A stretch of DNA of 64,000 nt from Billgrantia lactosivorans. GTDB lineage: Bacteria; Pseudomonadota; Gammaproteobacteria; Pseudomonadales; Halomonadaceae. The notes beneath the pieces were generated by a model. The model was not told where the DNA came from and ran no database searches. It worked only from the letters and a program-made list of their open reading frames with translations. The stretch's first letter is position 1. Every line of letters starts with the position of its first letter. Below are positions 1 to 9,380 of the stretch, one piece after another. Made by a program: the position numbers and the translations under genes. Where the stretch lies: positions 620,001 to 684,000 of the forward strand of contig NZ_QHGY01000001.1 in the NCBI RefSeq assembly GCF_003254665.1. The letters run 5' to 3'.

Positions 1-209
1 CAATGTCAGCAACACTGGATCGATATTAGACGTTAGTCGAGGCTATATTGACCCGGGACCTGCAGCGCCCTAGGTTGTATTTTGTCGGCAATAATGTTTC
101 TGCATGCAAAATGCCGTCAAGACCCCCTCACTTCATGCAGCGGTGCTTCCAGGGCAGTAAGGCGAGAGCCCGGGACCCAGGCACCCATAACGACAACGAG
201 GCAACGACA

Positions 210-1220
210 ATGACAACGATAAACTTGAAGAGCGCCCTGCTCGGTACCGCCCTGGTCTTCGGCGTAAGCACCATGGTCCAGGCTCAGACTATCCGCTTTG
301 CCCACGTCGACCCCGACGACTGGCAGGGCTCCAAGAAGGGCGCGGCAGCGCATATTTTCAAGAAGATCGTCGAGGGTGAGACCGACCTCAGCGTCGAGCT
401 CTTTCCTGCCGCTTCGCTGGGCAACGAACCCGAGCTGGTGGAACAGGCCGTTGACGGCACGACTCAGGTGGTGATGGTTTCTGGCGCCATGGCGCAGATC
501 TGCCCGGCGGCCGGAGTACTCGACATTCCCTATACCTTCGATTCGCCAGTGACCGCCTGGCGGGTGCTGGACGGAGAGTTCGGCCAGGAGCTTGCCGAAC
601 ACTGCCTGAACCAGACAGGACTGCGCACCCTGGGGTACGGCGAGACAGGCGTACGTCACTTCACCAATAGCGTGCGCGAGATTCAGAGCCCGGATGACAT
701 GGCCGGGCTGCGCTTCAGGGTCCAGGACATCCCCCTCTATGTGGAGATGGTACGCGGGCTGGGCGGCGAACCGACCCCGATTGCCTGGTCGGAAGTGCCC
801 ACCGCATTGGCCACTGGCGTGGTGGATGGCCATGAGAATCCGGTGGGGACCATCTACAACAACAACATTCATGAGTTGCAGGACTATCTGACCCTGGATG
901 GACACGTCTATGCCACTGACTTCCTGCTGATCAATGACGACTTCTACCAGTCGCTATCGCCCCAGGACCAGGCCGTGGTCAAACGCGCTGGGGTCATCGC
1001 CGGGGTGATGGGACGGGCGATTCAGCAGTTCACCACCGCCGAGGGGGTGATCGCGGTGCAAGAGGCGGGCATGCAGGTCTACACTCCCTCTGCGGAGGAA
1101 CTCGAGCAGTTCCGTGAACGCGCTCAGCCTCGTGTCCTCGAGTGGTTGGCCGACGACCTGGGCCCCGATGCCGAGTGGATCGACAAGCTGGAAGCCGCCG
1201 TCGACGCGGCCAGCCGCTGA
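210..1220 (+). CDS. dctP: TRAP transporter substrate-binding protein (DctP family)
   Basis: Periplasmic binding protein that captures an organic acid and delivers it to the DctQM membrane pair; the substrate cannot be read from the sequence. The 336-residue product starts with a signal peptide (about residues 1-25, ending VQA before QTIRFAH). The body has the DctP layout, with the conserved central stretch GLRFRVQDIPLY and the later EVPTALATGVVDGHENP block. An in-frame ATG exists at 48, but I chose 210 because it has GAGG eight bases upstream and the signal peptide begins there; the upstream extension looks like untranslated leader. It is followed by dctQ and dctM in the usual order. Confidence 0.93.
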   Translation: MTTINLKSALLGTALVFGVSTMVQAQTIRFAHVDPDDWQGSKKGAAAHIFKKIVEGETDLSVELFPAASLGNEPELVEQAVDGTTQVVMVSGAMAQICPAAGVLDIPYTFDSPVTAWRVLDGEFGQELAEHCLNQTGLRTLGYGETGVRHFTNSVREIQSPDDMAGLRFRVQDIPLYVEMVRGLGGEPTPIAWSEVPTALATGVVDGHENPVGTIYNNNIHELQDYLTLDGHVYATDFLLINDDFYQSLSPQDQAVVKRAGVIAGVMGRAIQQFTTAEGVIAVQEAGMQVYTPSAEELEQFRERAQPRVLEWLADDLGPDAEWIDKLEAAVDAASR

Positions 1221-1241
1221 CCCCTGGCGTATGCGAATACC

Positions 1242-1264
1242 CCCTGCCGGCCCAGCCGGCAGGG
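1242..1264 (+). promoter_or_regulatory. Stem-loop between dctP and dctQ
   Basis: Perfect 9-bp inverted repeat (CCCTGCCGG, loop CCCAG, CCGGCAGGG) in the 82-base gap between dctP and dctQ, without a T-run. Such hairpins between binding-protein and permease genes commonly lower downstream expression or protect the upstream mRNA end. That role is inferred here. Confidence 0.55.
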
Positions 1265-1302
1265 TGATACTCCGACTCTTCACTGGCTGAGACGCGCACA
1301 CC

Positions 1303-1863
1303 ATGTCTGCACTCTTCCGATCCCTGACTTTCCTGGTGTCACGACTACTGGCTATTGGCGCCGGGCTATGCATGGCCATCATTTTCCTGGTCGTCTTCTG
1401 TAATGCTCTGCTGCGCTATGCGCTAGGTAGCTCGCTGGCCTGGGGGGATCAGGTGCCTGTCTTCCTGGGTATCTATGGCGTGATGTTTGGTTTGTCGCTG
1501 GGCTATTTACAGGATCGCCATGTGCGCCTCGGCCTGCTGGTGGACTTCCTGCCTGAGCGCTTCCGAGAAATTCTCTTTCTGATCGTCGACCTGTCGGTCG
1601 TAGTGATTGGCGTATTGCTCTCCTGGTCTGGCTACCTCTTCATGCAGCAGCGCGGTGGCATGCGTGTTTCGGGGTTGCACGGTGCAATGCGTGAACTTAG
1701 TCAATTGACCGTTCTGGATCTAAGCCTCTTCGCCACCATGGCGCCCTATCAGTTCGCCCTGTGTCTAGGCGGCGCCATGCTGACCTTGGCGGCGGTGCTT
1801 AAATTCATCGAACGGCTTGCCTTGCTGCACAACGCGCAGAGCAGCGTACCGGAGGGTGTGTGA
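1303..1863 (+). CDS. dctQ: TRAP transporter small permease (DctQ family)
   Basis: Small membrane subunit of the TRAP importer, 186 residues, which partners DctM in the inner membrane. The sequence shows four hydrophobic segments (about residues 15-40, 48-68, 88-110 and 140-165), the usual DctQ topology, and the family-typical pattern around residue 30 (FCNALLRYALG, followed by W-G-D). It lies 82 bases after dctP, and its stop codon is one base away from the dctM start, so the permease subunits are probably translated together. Confidence 0.92.
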   Translation: MSALFRSLTFLVSRLLAIGAGLCMAIIFLVVFCNALLRYALGSSLAWGDQVPVFLGIYGVMFGLSLGYLQDRHVRLGLLVDFLPERFREILFLIVDLSVVVIGVLLSWSGYLFMQQRGGMRVSGLHGAMRELSQLTVLDLSLFATMAPYQFALCLGGAMLTLAAVLKFIERLALLHNAQSSVPEGV

Positions 1864-1864
1864 C

Positions 1865-3136
1865 ATGGCCTATGTAATTCTGGTCGGCGGGCTGATCATT
1901 GGCTTGCCGATCGCCTTGGCGATCCTGGCCGCCTTGCTGTTCTTCATGGCAACCGGCGAGCCGCCCTATCATCTGCGTGCGGTGGCCACCCAGATGTTCT
2001 CGGGCATGAACTCCTTTCCGTTGCTGGCAATCCCGCTGTTCATCCTGGCCGGCGAGCTGATGAATGCCAGCGGCATCACCAGTCGTATCATCGCTTTCTC
2101 GAAGCTGATGGTTGGCAGGCTCAGAGGGGGGCTGGCTCACGTCAACATCTGGGCCTCGGTGGTCTTCGCAGGCCTGTCTGGTTCGGCGGTAGCCGACACC
2201 TCGGCGCTGGGGCGTGTGTTCATTCCCGAGATGGAGAAGGAAGGTTACCCTCGCGATTTCGCAGCGGCGCTGACCGCAGCCTCTTCAGTCATCGGCCCGA
2301 TCATTCCGCCGAGTATTCCGGTTATCATCTATGCACTGATCGTCTCTGGTGTCTCGGTACCTGCCCTCTTTCTGGCGGGTATCGTGCCGGGGATACTGCT
2401 GGCCCTCTTCCTTTCCGGCTACGTGATGATCTTCGCCGGCACGTACCAGAAACAGGCCGCGCCAAAGCCCGCCGGAGAGAAGCGAAAGATCCTGCTGGAC
2501 GGCATTGTACCGCTGTTTATGCCGGTGTTCGTGGTGGGCTCCATCCTGCTGGGCATCGTCACGCCCACCGAGGCGGCGGCCTTCGCCGTCGCCTATGCCC
2601 TGCTCGCCGGGATGCTCTACTTTCGCGAGCTAGGCTGGCGAGACCTGCCTTCGATCTTTTCGCGCACCATGGTCGACAGTGCGGTGATCATGATCATCAT
2701 CGGCGCAGTGGCGGCAGCCAACTGGCTGTTGACCTACAATCGCATCCCCAATTTGATCACCGACATGGTGCTCGCCTACATCAGTGTGGAATGGACCTTT
2801 CTGCTGGCGATCATTGTGCTGTTCCTGATAGTTGGGCTCTTCCTGGAAGGAATCGCCGCCATGCTGGTGCTGGTGCCGATTCTTCACCCCATCGCCATGA
2901 GTCTGGGGATCGACCCGGTGCACTTCGGTATCGTGGTGATCTTTAATCTGATGATCGGTTTGATCACCCCGCCCATGGGGCTCTGCCTGTTCGTGGCGGA
3001 TTCGGTGGCCAAGGTGGGACTGGCGCGGCTGTCACGAAGAGTGCTGCCACTGCTCCTGGTACAGATACTGGTGCTATTGATTATTACCTTTGTGCCCGCA
3101 ATCGTAACTTGGCTCCCTAGACTTCTTGGATACTGA
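1865..3136 (+). CDS. dctM: TRAP transporter large permease (DctM family)
   Basis: Large membrane subunit that carries out Na+-coupled substrate translocation; 423 residues of nearly continuous hydrophobic helices. Family signatures include the early NSFPLLAIPLFILAGELM segment, GLSGSAVADTSALG, and the P-rich IIPPSIPVIIYA stretch. The reading frame is open from 1817, but I chose the ATG at 1865 because it follows the dctQ stop directly and begins the first membrane helix. With dctP and dctQ it forms a complete three-gene TRAP system. No regulator is adjacent within the window. Confidence 0.93.
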   Translation: MAYVILVGGLIIGLPIALAILAALLFFMATGEPPYHLRAVATQMFSGMNSFPLLAIPLFILAGELMNASGITSRIIAFSKLMVGRLRGGLAHVNIWASVVFAGLSGSAVADTSALGRVFIPEMEKEGYPRDFAAALTAASSVIGPIIPPSIPVIIYALIVSGVSVPALFLAGIVPGILLALFLSGYVMIFAGTYQKQAAPKPAGEKRKILLDGIVPLFMPVFVVGSILLGIVTPTEAAAFAVAYALLAGMLYFRELGWRDLPSIFSRTMVDSAVIMIIIGAVAAANWLLTYNRIPNLITDMVLAYISVEWTFLLAIIVLFLIVGLFLEGIAAMLVLVPILHPIAMSLGIDPVHFGIVVIFNLMIGLITPPMGLCLFVADSVAKVGLARLSRRVLPLLLVQILVLLIITFVPAIVTWLPRLLGY

Positions 3137-3600
3137 ACGGGTGCCTTTAGCCACCCAGAGAACGAGTCTATGACGTTACACCCCTGCCACCGCGGTGGCA
3201 GGACGAGATCATGAAGCGGCTGGGCATCGTGCCGCCGAACCAGCAGGCCACCAGTTGACCCCCGGGGCAGGAAGCCCACAGCGCGCCGAGACGAAGCTGG
3301 CCAAGCGCTCGCCCGCGAACATCGGAAACCTCGCCCAGCGTTGACACGAGCCAAGGAACGGCCCGGCAAAGCCCACTATAGTGAAGGCCGTTGACGGCAA
3401 TCTTTCGGCAGGCGACGCCAGGCACGTCACTGGCGACGCCGCGGCGATGCGATGAAGATCTTCACGGCTTCAGGGGGCGTCATGCGAGGAATCATCCACC
3501 CGTATCCACACCCATTCCCGAGTCAACCTTTGTCTTCCTGTCGGCGCCTGGAGGATCCCAGCCGCCAGCCCGCTTCACGACGTTAGCCGCAAGCGCCCGC
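3137..3600. other. 464-base non-coding gap with a 20-bp palindrome
   Basis: No convincing gene between dctM and mrpA. A perfect 20-bp palindrome occupies 3183-3202 (CCTGCCACCGCGGTGGCAGG) just after the dctM stop and may act as a transcription end or operator, though no T-run follows. The reading frame open from 3391 is continuous with mrpA, but its first 70 residues look like non-coding translation. The mrpA promoter should lie here; I could not pick a convincing -35/-10 pair. Confidence 0.5.
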
Positions 3601-6393
3601 ATGGCCCTTGCCCTCGTCCTCCTGCTGCCGCTGCTGGGTGCCCTGCTGCCCGCGCTCCACCGGCGCGGCACACCACGCCAGCTCGCCTCTCTCGCCGCCC
3701 TGCCCGCCGTTTCGAGCTTCGCCCTGCTGCTGAGCTGGCTGCCGCGGGTCTCGGACGGCGAAACCGTCGTTCACGAACTGCGCTGGCTGCCCTCGCTGGG
3801 GCTCGACATGGCGCTGCGACTCGATGCCCTGGGCCTGCTGTTCGCCCTGCTGATCACCGGCATCGGCTGCCTGATCCTGCTCTACGCTCGCTACTACTTC
3901 GAGGGCAACGCCTCGGCCGCACGCTTCTACATCCTGATGCTGCTGTTCATGGCGGCCATGCTGGGTATCGTGCTGTCCGAGAACCTGCTCTTCATGCTGG
4001 TGTTCTGGGAGCTGACAAGCCTGGTCTCCTTCCTGTTGATCGGCTTCAACAGCGACCGCCAGGCCGCCAGGCTCGGCGCGCGGATGTCGCTGGTGATCAC
4101 CGGCGGCGGCGGGCTGGCGCTGCTGGGCGGCATCGTGCTGCTGGGCCAGGCCGCCGGCAGCTACGAACTCTCGGCGGTGCTCGAGGCGGGCGAGCGAATC
4201 CGCGCCTACGAACATCATGCCCTGATGCTCAACCTGGTCCTGCTCGGGGCCTTCACCAAGTCGGCACAGTTCCCCTTCCACCTCTGGCTGCCCCATGCCA
4301 TGACGGCGCCGACGCCGGTCTCCGCCTACCTGCACAGTGCCACCATGGTCAAGGCGGGGCTGTTCCTGCTCGCCCGGCTGCATCCGGCCCTGGCGGAATC
4401 CGAACTGTGGTTCCACCTGGTCGCCCTGACCGGCATGGCGACGCTGATGACAGGCGCCTTCGTCGCCATGTTCATGCACGACATGAAGGGGCTGCTGGCC
4501 TACTCCACGGTCTCGCATCTGGGGCTGATCATGCTGCTGCTCGGCCTTGGCACGCCCATGGCGGTGGCGGCGGCGCTCTTCCACCTGGTGTGCCATGCCC
4601 TGTTCAAGGCCCCGCTGTTCATGATGGCGGGCTATGTCGACCGCGCCACCGGCACTCGCGACATGCGCCGCATCAACGGCATGTGGCGCTTCATGCCGGT
4701 GCTGATGGGGCTCTCGGCGATCCCCGCCGCCGCCATGGCCGGCCTGCCGCTGATGAGCGGCTACCTGAGCAAGAAGATGCTGTTCGGCGAGAGCCTGCTG
4801 GTCACGACGCCCAGCTGGGCGGCCGCGGTCATACCCGCCTGGGTGACCCTGGCCGGGCTGTTCTCGGTGGCCTACTCGATTCGCATCTTCCACAACGTCT
4901 ACTTCAACGGCCGGCCCATCGACCTGCCTGTCTGGCCCCCCCGGGAGCCGCGCCTGGCGGCGCTGACTCCGATCGCGCTGCTGGCCCTGGCCACGCTCTA
5001 TGTGGGCCTGGCACCGGCGGGGCTCAACGCGCTGCTGGTCCAGCCGGCGTTCGAGGCTTCGCGCCAGGCGAGCCTGCCGGCCTACGACTTCGCGGCGCTA
5101 GGCGGCACCCTGCCGATGCTCATGAGCCTCGTCGCGCTTGTCGGCGGCGCACTCTTCTACCATATCCGCGACCCGCTCTTCCGCCTTCACGCGCGGCTGC
5201 CCGAGGTGGATGCCAAGGAGATCTTCGACTGGATCATGCGCCGCGCCATCGACCTCTCCCAGCAGCGCGTGTTCCAGCTCGAGAATGGCTCGCAGCAGCG
5301 CTACCTGACCTTCATCATGATCACCGTAGTCGTGCTGGTCGGCGTGGAGCTGCTCAGCGTGGCACGCTGGAACGGCGGCGTGGCACTGGCTCCGCTCGAC
5401 CCGCTGACCGTACTGGCCGCCATCCTGCTCTGCCTGGCGGCCATCGGCGTGGTGGTGTTCCACCACTTGCGCCTACCGGCCCTGCTGTTGCTAGGGGTGA
5501 CGGGGCTGTTCGTCACCGTCGCCTTCGCACGCTTCTCGGCGCCGGACCTGGCCCTGACCCAGCTGATGGTGGAGGTGATGGCCGTGGTGATCATGATGCT
5601 GGCGCTCTCCTTCCTGCCCCAGCAGTCGCCCCGCGAGTCCTCGCGCCGGCGCATGGCACGCGACCTCGCCATTGCCGGGTTGATGGGCGGCGGCGTGGCC
5701 GCCTTCAGCTTCGCCATCCTGACCCGGCCGCAGCGGACCATCTCCGACTTCTTCCTCGCCAACAGCCTGCCCGGCGGCGGCGGCACCAACGTGGTCAATG
5801 TGATACTGGTCGACTTCCGCGGCTTCGACACCCTGGGCGAGATCACCGTGCTGGGCATCGCGGCGGTGGCAGTGTTCGCCTTCACCCGCGACCTGCAGCT
5901 CAAGGAGCGGGTGGTCGACACCAACCCCGCGCACTGGGTCGCCGAACCGCACCCGATCATGCTCGGCACCGTGGCCAGGCTGGTGCTGCCGATCGCCCTG
6001 CTGGTCTCGGCCTATATCTTCCTGCGCGGACACAACCTGCCCGGCGGCGGGTTCATTGCGGGGCTGATCACCGCCGTGGCGCTGACACTGCAGTACATGG
6101 CGGGCGGGCTGGTATGGGCCCAGGAGCGCATGCTGACCGCCTTCCGGCCGCTGATCGGCGCCGGGATCCTGATCGCCGTGCTCACGGGCATAGGCAGCTG
6201 GCTGTTCGGCTACCCGTTCCTCACCTCGGCCCACGGCCACCTCCACCTGCCCCTGGCGGGCGACGTCGAGCTGGCCACCGCCATGCTCTTCGACCTCGGG
6301 GTCTATGCCACCGTGGTCGGGGCGACCCTGCTCATCCTGGCCAACCTCGGCAAGCTGATGACCGTGGCCGGCCCCGGCAAGGAGATCGGTTGA
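3601..6393 (+). CDS. mrpA: Na+/H+ antiporter subunit A, MrpA-MrpB fusion
   Basis: Largest subunit of the multi-subunit Mrp (Mnh/Pha) antiporter, which exports Na+ in exchange for H+ and supports salt and alkali tolerance. The 930-residue protein is related to complex I subunit NuoL. The conserved glutamate sits in MLVFWELTSLVSF, and the antiporter signature FPFHLWLPHAM with the following PTPVSAYLHSATMVKAG is intact. The C-terminal part (roughly residues 780-930) is a full MnhB-type domain (LRGHNLPGGGFIAGLITA), so A and B are one polypeptide as in group-2 Mrp/Pha systems. ATG at 3601 was chosen because hydrophobic sequence begins there. It overlaps mrpC by one base. Confidence 0.93.
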   Translation: MALALVLLLPLLGALLPALHRRGTPRQLASLAALPAVSSFALLLSWLPRVSDGETVVHELRWLPSLGLDMALRLDALGLLFALLITGIGCLILLYARYYFEGNASAARFYILMLLFMAAMLGIVLSENLLFMLVFWELTSLVSFLLIGFNSDRQAARLGARMSLVITGGGGLALLGGIVLLGQAAGSYELSAVLEAGERIRAYEHHALMLNLVLLGAFTKSAQFPFHLWLPHAMTAPTPVSAYLHSATMVKAGLFLLARLHPALAESELWFHLVALTGMATLMTGAFVAMFMHDMKGLLAYSTVSHLGLIMLLLGLGTPMAVAAALFHLVCHALFKAPLFMMAGYVDRATGTRDMRRINGMWRFMPVLMGLSAIPAAAMAGLPLMSGYLSKKMLFGESLLVTTPSWAAAVIPAWVTLAGLFSVAYSIRIFHNVYFNGRPIDLPVWPPREPRLAALTPIALLALATLYVGLAPAGLNALLVQPAFEASRQASLPAYDFAALGGTLPMLMSLVALVGGALFYHIRDPLFRLHARLPEVDAKEIFDWIMRRAIDLSQQRVFQLENGSQQRYLTFIMITVVVLVGVELLSVARWNGGVALAPLDPLTVLAAILLCLAAIGVVVFHHLRLPALLLLGVTGLFVTVAFARFSAPDLALTQLMVEVMAVVIMMLALSFLPQQSPRESSRRRMARDLAIAGLMGGGVAAFSFAILTRPQRTISDFFLANSLPGGGGTNVVNVILVDFRGFDTLGEITVLGIAAVAVFAFTRDLQLKERVVDTNPAHWVAEPHPIMLGTVARLVLPIALLVSAYIFLRGHNLPGGGFIAGLITAVALTLQYMAGGLVWAQERMLTAFRPLIGAGILIAVLTGIGSWLFGYPFLTSAHGHLHLPLAGDVELATAMLFDLGVYATVVGATLLILANLGKLMTVAGPGKEIG

Positions 6394-6731
6394 TGGAACT
6401 GCTCTATGCGATCACCCTCGGCGTGCTGACGACCTGCGGCATCTACCTGCTGCTACGGGCACGCACCTTCACGGTCATCCTCGGGCTCACCCTGCTCTCG
6501 CACGCTGTCAACCTCTACCTCTTCGCCTCGGGCCGACTGGTCGCCGGCGCGCCGGCCATCGTCGGCCTCAGCGAACGCTCGGCGGACCCGCTGCCCCAGG
6601 CCCTGGTGTTGACCGCCATCGTCATCGGCTTCGCCATGACCGCTTTCGTGGTGGTGCTGGCGCTCAAGGCGGCGGTGGAACTGCGCAACGACCACGTCGA
6701 CGGCGAGAACCCCGACGAGGACCTGGCATGA
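6393..6731 (+). CDS. mrpC: Na+/H+ antiporter subunit C (MrpC/MnhC)
   Basis: Small membrane subunit (112 residues) homologous to NuoK. Three hydrophobic helices are visible, with the NuoK-like stretch LGLTLLSHAVNLYLFA and then DPLPQALVLTAIVIGFA, the most conserved part of the family. The ATG overlaps the mrpA stop (TGATG), so translation is probably coupled. It ends four bases into the mrpD start. The tail after the last helix is acidic (NPDEDLA). Confidence 0.93.
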   Translation: MELLYAITLGVLTTCGIYLLLRARTFTVILGLTLLSHAVNLYLFASGRLVAGAPAIVGLSERSADPLPQALVLTAIVIGFAMTAFVVVLALKAAVELRNDHVDGENPDEDLA

Positions 6732-8251
6732 ACCACGCCCTGATCCTGCCGATCCTGTTGCCGCTGGTCACCGGGGCGGGCCAGCTGCTGCTCTACCGGC
6801 TGCCCTTCGCCGTGCAGCGCCTGGTGGGCATCGCCAGCACCCTGGGCCTGGTCGTGCTGGGCGTATGGGGCCTGGCCATGGCCGGCTCGGGGGAGCACCA
6901 CCTCTACCACGCCGGCGACTGGCCCGCGCCCTTCGGCATCGTGCTGGTGCTCGACCGGCTCTCCGCCATCATGCTGGCGCTGACCGCCGTCCTGGGCTTC
7001 TGCTGCCTGCTCTATGCCAGCAGCGGTGCCGACCGGCGCGGTCCGCACTTCCACGCCCTCTTCCAGTTCCAGCTGGCCGGCCTGAACGGCGCCTTCCTGA
7101 CCGGCGACCTGTTCAACCTCTTCGTGTTCTTCGAAATCCTGCTGATCGCCTCCTATGCCCTGCTGCTGCATGGCGGCGGCCGCGCCCGCAGCCGCGCCGG
7201 GCTGCACTACGTGGTCATCAACCTGGCGGGTTCCGCACTGTTCCTGATCGCCCTGGGCACCCTCTATGGCCTCACCGGCACCCTCAACATGGCCGACCTG
7301 GCCCTGCGTGTGGCGCAGGCGCCACCGGAGGATGCCCCGCTGCTCGCCGCCGCCAGCCTGATCCTGCTGGTGGTGTTCGGCATCAAGGCCGCCATCCTGC
7401 CGCTGCTGTTCTGGCTGCCCCGCGCCTATTCGGCCTCCACCGCGCCGGTGGCCGCGCTCTTCGCCATCATGACCAAGGTCGGCATCTATGCCATCCTGCG
7501 CGTCTTCCTGCTGGTCTTCGCGCTGGGCGAAGCGCCGATCAACGCCACCGCCTGGGTCTGGCTGTGGCCGCTGGCGCTGCTGACCCTGGCGCTGGGCGGC
7601 ATCGGGGTGCTGGGCTCGAACAGCCTGCGCACGCTGACGGCCTACCTGGTGATCCTCTCGGTGGGCACCCTGCTGGCCACCATCAGCTTCGTCACCCCGG
7701 CGGCCCTGGGCGCCGCGCTCTTCTACCTGATCCACAGCACCGGCATGGCCGCCGTCTTCTTCCTGCTCGCCGACCTGCTGGGCCAGCAGCGCGAGGCGGG
7801 CTACGACCGCTTCTCGGCGATCGGCCCCATCGGCCATCGCTGGCTGCTGGGCACGCTGTTCTTCGTCGCGGCCATCGCCATGGCGGGCCTGCCCCCGTTC
7901 GGTGGCTTCGTCAGCAAGGCGTGGATCCTCCAGGCGAGCGCCCGGGAGCCCCAGGGCATGTGGCTGTGGGGCGTGCTGCTGGGCGCCGCGCTGCTGACCG
8001 TCATCGCCCTGAGCCGCACCGGCAGCAGCTGGTTCTGGCGCCCCGGCGACATGGCCAAGCCGTATCCGCTGGAGCGCGGCCCGCTGGCGCTGGTCTCGAC
8101 CATGGTCGGCCTCAACGGCCTGCTGGCGGTGTTCGGCGAGCCGGTGATGGGGTATCTCGAACTGACCGCCGAGCAGCTGCTCGATCCCAGGGCCTACATC
8201 GCCGCCGTGCTGCCGGAAGCCGGCACGGCGACGCCGGAGGTGGCACCATGA
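6728..8251 (+). CDS. mrpD: Na+/H+ antiporter subunit D (MrpD/MnhD)
   Basis: NuoM/NuoN-like antiporter subunit, 507 residues, about fourteen membrane helices. Key family features are present: the conserved glutamate in LFNLFVFFEILLIASYALL, and the lysine/proline signature around GIKAAILPLLFWLPRAY followed by STAPVAALFAIMTKVG. Together with MrpA it forms the ion-translocating core. Both ends overlap neighbours by ATGA junctions (mrpC upstream, mrpE downstream). Confidence 0.94.
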   Translation: MNHALILPILLPLVTGAGQLLLYRLPFAVQRLVGIASTLGLVVLGVWGLAMAGSGEHHLYHAGDWPAPFGIVLVLDRLSAIMLALTAVLGFCCLLYASSGADRRGPHFHALFQFQLAGLNGAFLTGDLFNLFVFFEILLIASYALLLHGGGRARSRAGLHYVVINLAGSALFLIALGTLYGLTGTLNMADLALRVAQAPPEDAPLLAAASLILLVVFGIKAAILPLLFWLPRAYSASTAPVAALFAIMTKVGIYAILRVFLLVFALGEAPINATAWVWLWPLALLTLALGGIGVLGSNSLRTLTAYLVILSVGTLLATISFVTPAALGAALFYLIHSTGMAAVFFLLADLLGQQREAGYDRFSAIGPIGHRWLLGTLFFVAAIAMAGLPPFGGFVSKAWILQASAREPQGMWLWGVLLGAALLTVIALSRTGSSWFWRPGDMAKPYPLERGPLALVSTMVGLNGLLAVFGEPVMGYLELTAEQLLDPRAYIAAVLPEAGTATPEVAP

Positions 8252-8754
8252 CGCCGTCGTTCCGCTCCTGGCAGTTCTGGCTGCCGCATCCGCTGTTCTC
8301 GCTGTTCCTGGCGCTGCTGTGGCTGCTGATGGTCAACGACTTCAGCGTGGCCCACGCCCTGCTGGGGCTGGCCCTGGGCGTGGCCATCCCCTTCGTCACC
8401 CACGCCTTCTGGCCCGAGGAGGCCAGGATCAAGCGCCCCCTGCCGCTGCTGCGCTATCTGCTGGTGCTGCTGGTGGACATCCTGCGCTCCAACCTGGTGG
8501 TGGCGCTGCGCATCCTGCGCCCCGCCCGGCACCTGCAGCCGGGGTTCTTCGTCTATCCGCTGGCCCTGGACGACGACTTCGCCATCACCATCCTGGCCAG
8601 CACCATCTCGCTGACGCCCGGTACCGTCTCGATCCACCACGACGCCAAGGCCAATACGCTGCTGGTCCACGCCCTGCATCTGGAGGACGAGGCCGAGGTC
8701 ATCGCCACCATTCGCCAACGCTACGAGCAGCCGCTCGAGGAGATCTTCCGATGA
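8248..8754 (+). CDS. mrpE: Na+/H+ antiporter subunit E (MrpE/MnhE)
   Basis: Membrane subunit of 168 residues. Two N-terminal helices are followed by a cytoplasmic domain with the family signature LTPGTVSIHHDAKANTLLVH, typical of MnhE. It starts inside the mrpD stop (ATGA at 8248) and ends in the overlap with mrpF. In characterised Mrp systems MrpE is needed for assembly or full activity; nothing in this copy suggests degradation. Confidence 0.93.
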   Translation: MTPSFRSWQFWLPHPLFSLFLALLWLLMVNDFSVAHALLGLALGVAIPFVTHAFWPEEARIKRPLPLLRYLLVLLVDILRSNLVVALRILRPARHLQPGFFVYPLALDDDFAITILASTISLTPGTVSIHHDAKANTLLVHALHLEDEAEVIATIRQRYEQPLEEIFR

Positions 8755-9020
8755 TCGACGCCGTCGTAACGATCGCCATGACGCTATTCGCCGTTGCCGC
8801 CCTGCTGAATCTCTACCGCCTGGCCGTCGGGCCGGACATCGTCGACCGCATCCTGGCGCTGGACACCCTGATGATCAACAGCATCGCGCTGATCGTGCTG
8901 GCAGACATCCGCATGGGGCTGGGCGTGCTCTTCGAGCTGGCCCTGCTGATCGCGCTGATGGGCTTCGTCAGCACCGTTGCCATGAGCAAGTACCTGCTGC
9001 GGGGGGACGTGATCGAATGA
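8751..9020 (+). CDS. mrpF: Na+/H+ antiporter subunit F (MrpF/MnhF)
   Basis: Small three-helix subunit, 89 residues. The diagnostic motif of the family, RLAVGPDIVDRILALDTL, is present, with D-R-x-x-A-x-D residues considered functionally important. It starts at the mrpE stop and its own stop overlaps the mrpG start (ATGA at 9017). Confidence 0.93.
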   Translation: MIDAVVTIAMTLFAVAALLNLYRLAVGPDIVDRILALDTLMINSIALIVLADIRMGLGVLFELALLIALMGFVSTVAMSKYLLRGDVIE

Positions 9021-9370
9021 ACGCCATCGCCATGCCGGGTTACCTCGAGTTCATCGTCGCCGCCTTCCTGCTGTTCGGCGCGCTGGTGGCACTGATCGGC
9101 TCCTGGGGGCTGGCCAAGCTGCCCGACTTCTACACGCGCCTGCACGGCCCGACCAAGGCCAGCACCCTGGGAGTCGGCTGCATCCTGATCGGCTCGCTGC
9201 TCTTCTTCAGCCACCAGCAGGGTGGCGTCTCGTTCCAGGAGGCGCTGGTGACGATCTTCCTGTTCGCCACCGCGCCGGTCAGCGCCCACATGATGGGCAA
9301 GGCGGCTCTGCGCCGACGCCTGCCGGGGGTGGCGCGCACCCGCAACATGCCCGACCTGTCCGAGGAGTAG
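9017..9370 (+). CDS. mrpG: Na+/H+ antiporter subunit G (MrpG/MnhG)
   Basis: Last gene of the antiporter operon, 117 residues. Three helices with the MnhG signature LPDFYTRLHGPTKASTLG after the first helix. The final 20 residues are polar. It ends only 10 bases before the convergent gene on the other strand at 9381, and no obvious hairpin separates them. Confidence 0.93.
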   Translation: MNAIAMPGYLEFIVAAFLLFGALVALIGSWGLAKLPDFYTRLHGPTKASTLGVGCILIGSLLFFSHQQGGVSFQEALVTIFLFATAPVSAHMMGKAALRRRLPGVARTRNMPDLSEE

Positions 9371-9380
9371 CGAGGCGGCG

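Noticed and set aside
3583..4893. Minus-strand open frame opposite mrpA
   Set aside because: Gln/His/Gly-rich translation without any family pattern; mrpA has all conserved motifs.
6515..7837. Minus-strand open frame opposite mrpC/mrpD
   Set aside because: Gln/Gly/Glu-rich antisense artefact; the Mrp genes are unmistakable.
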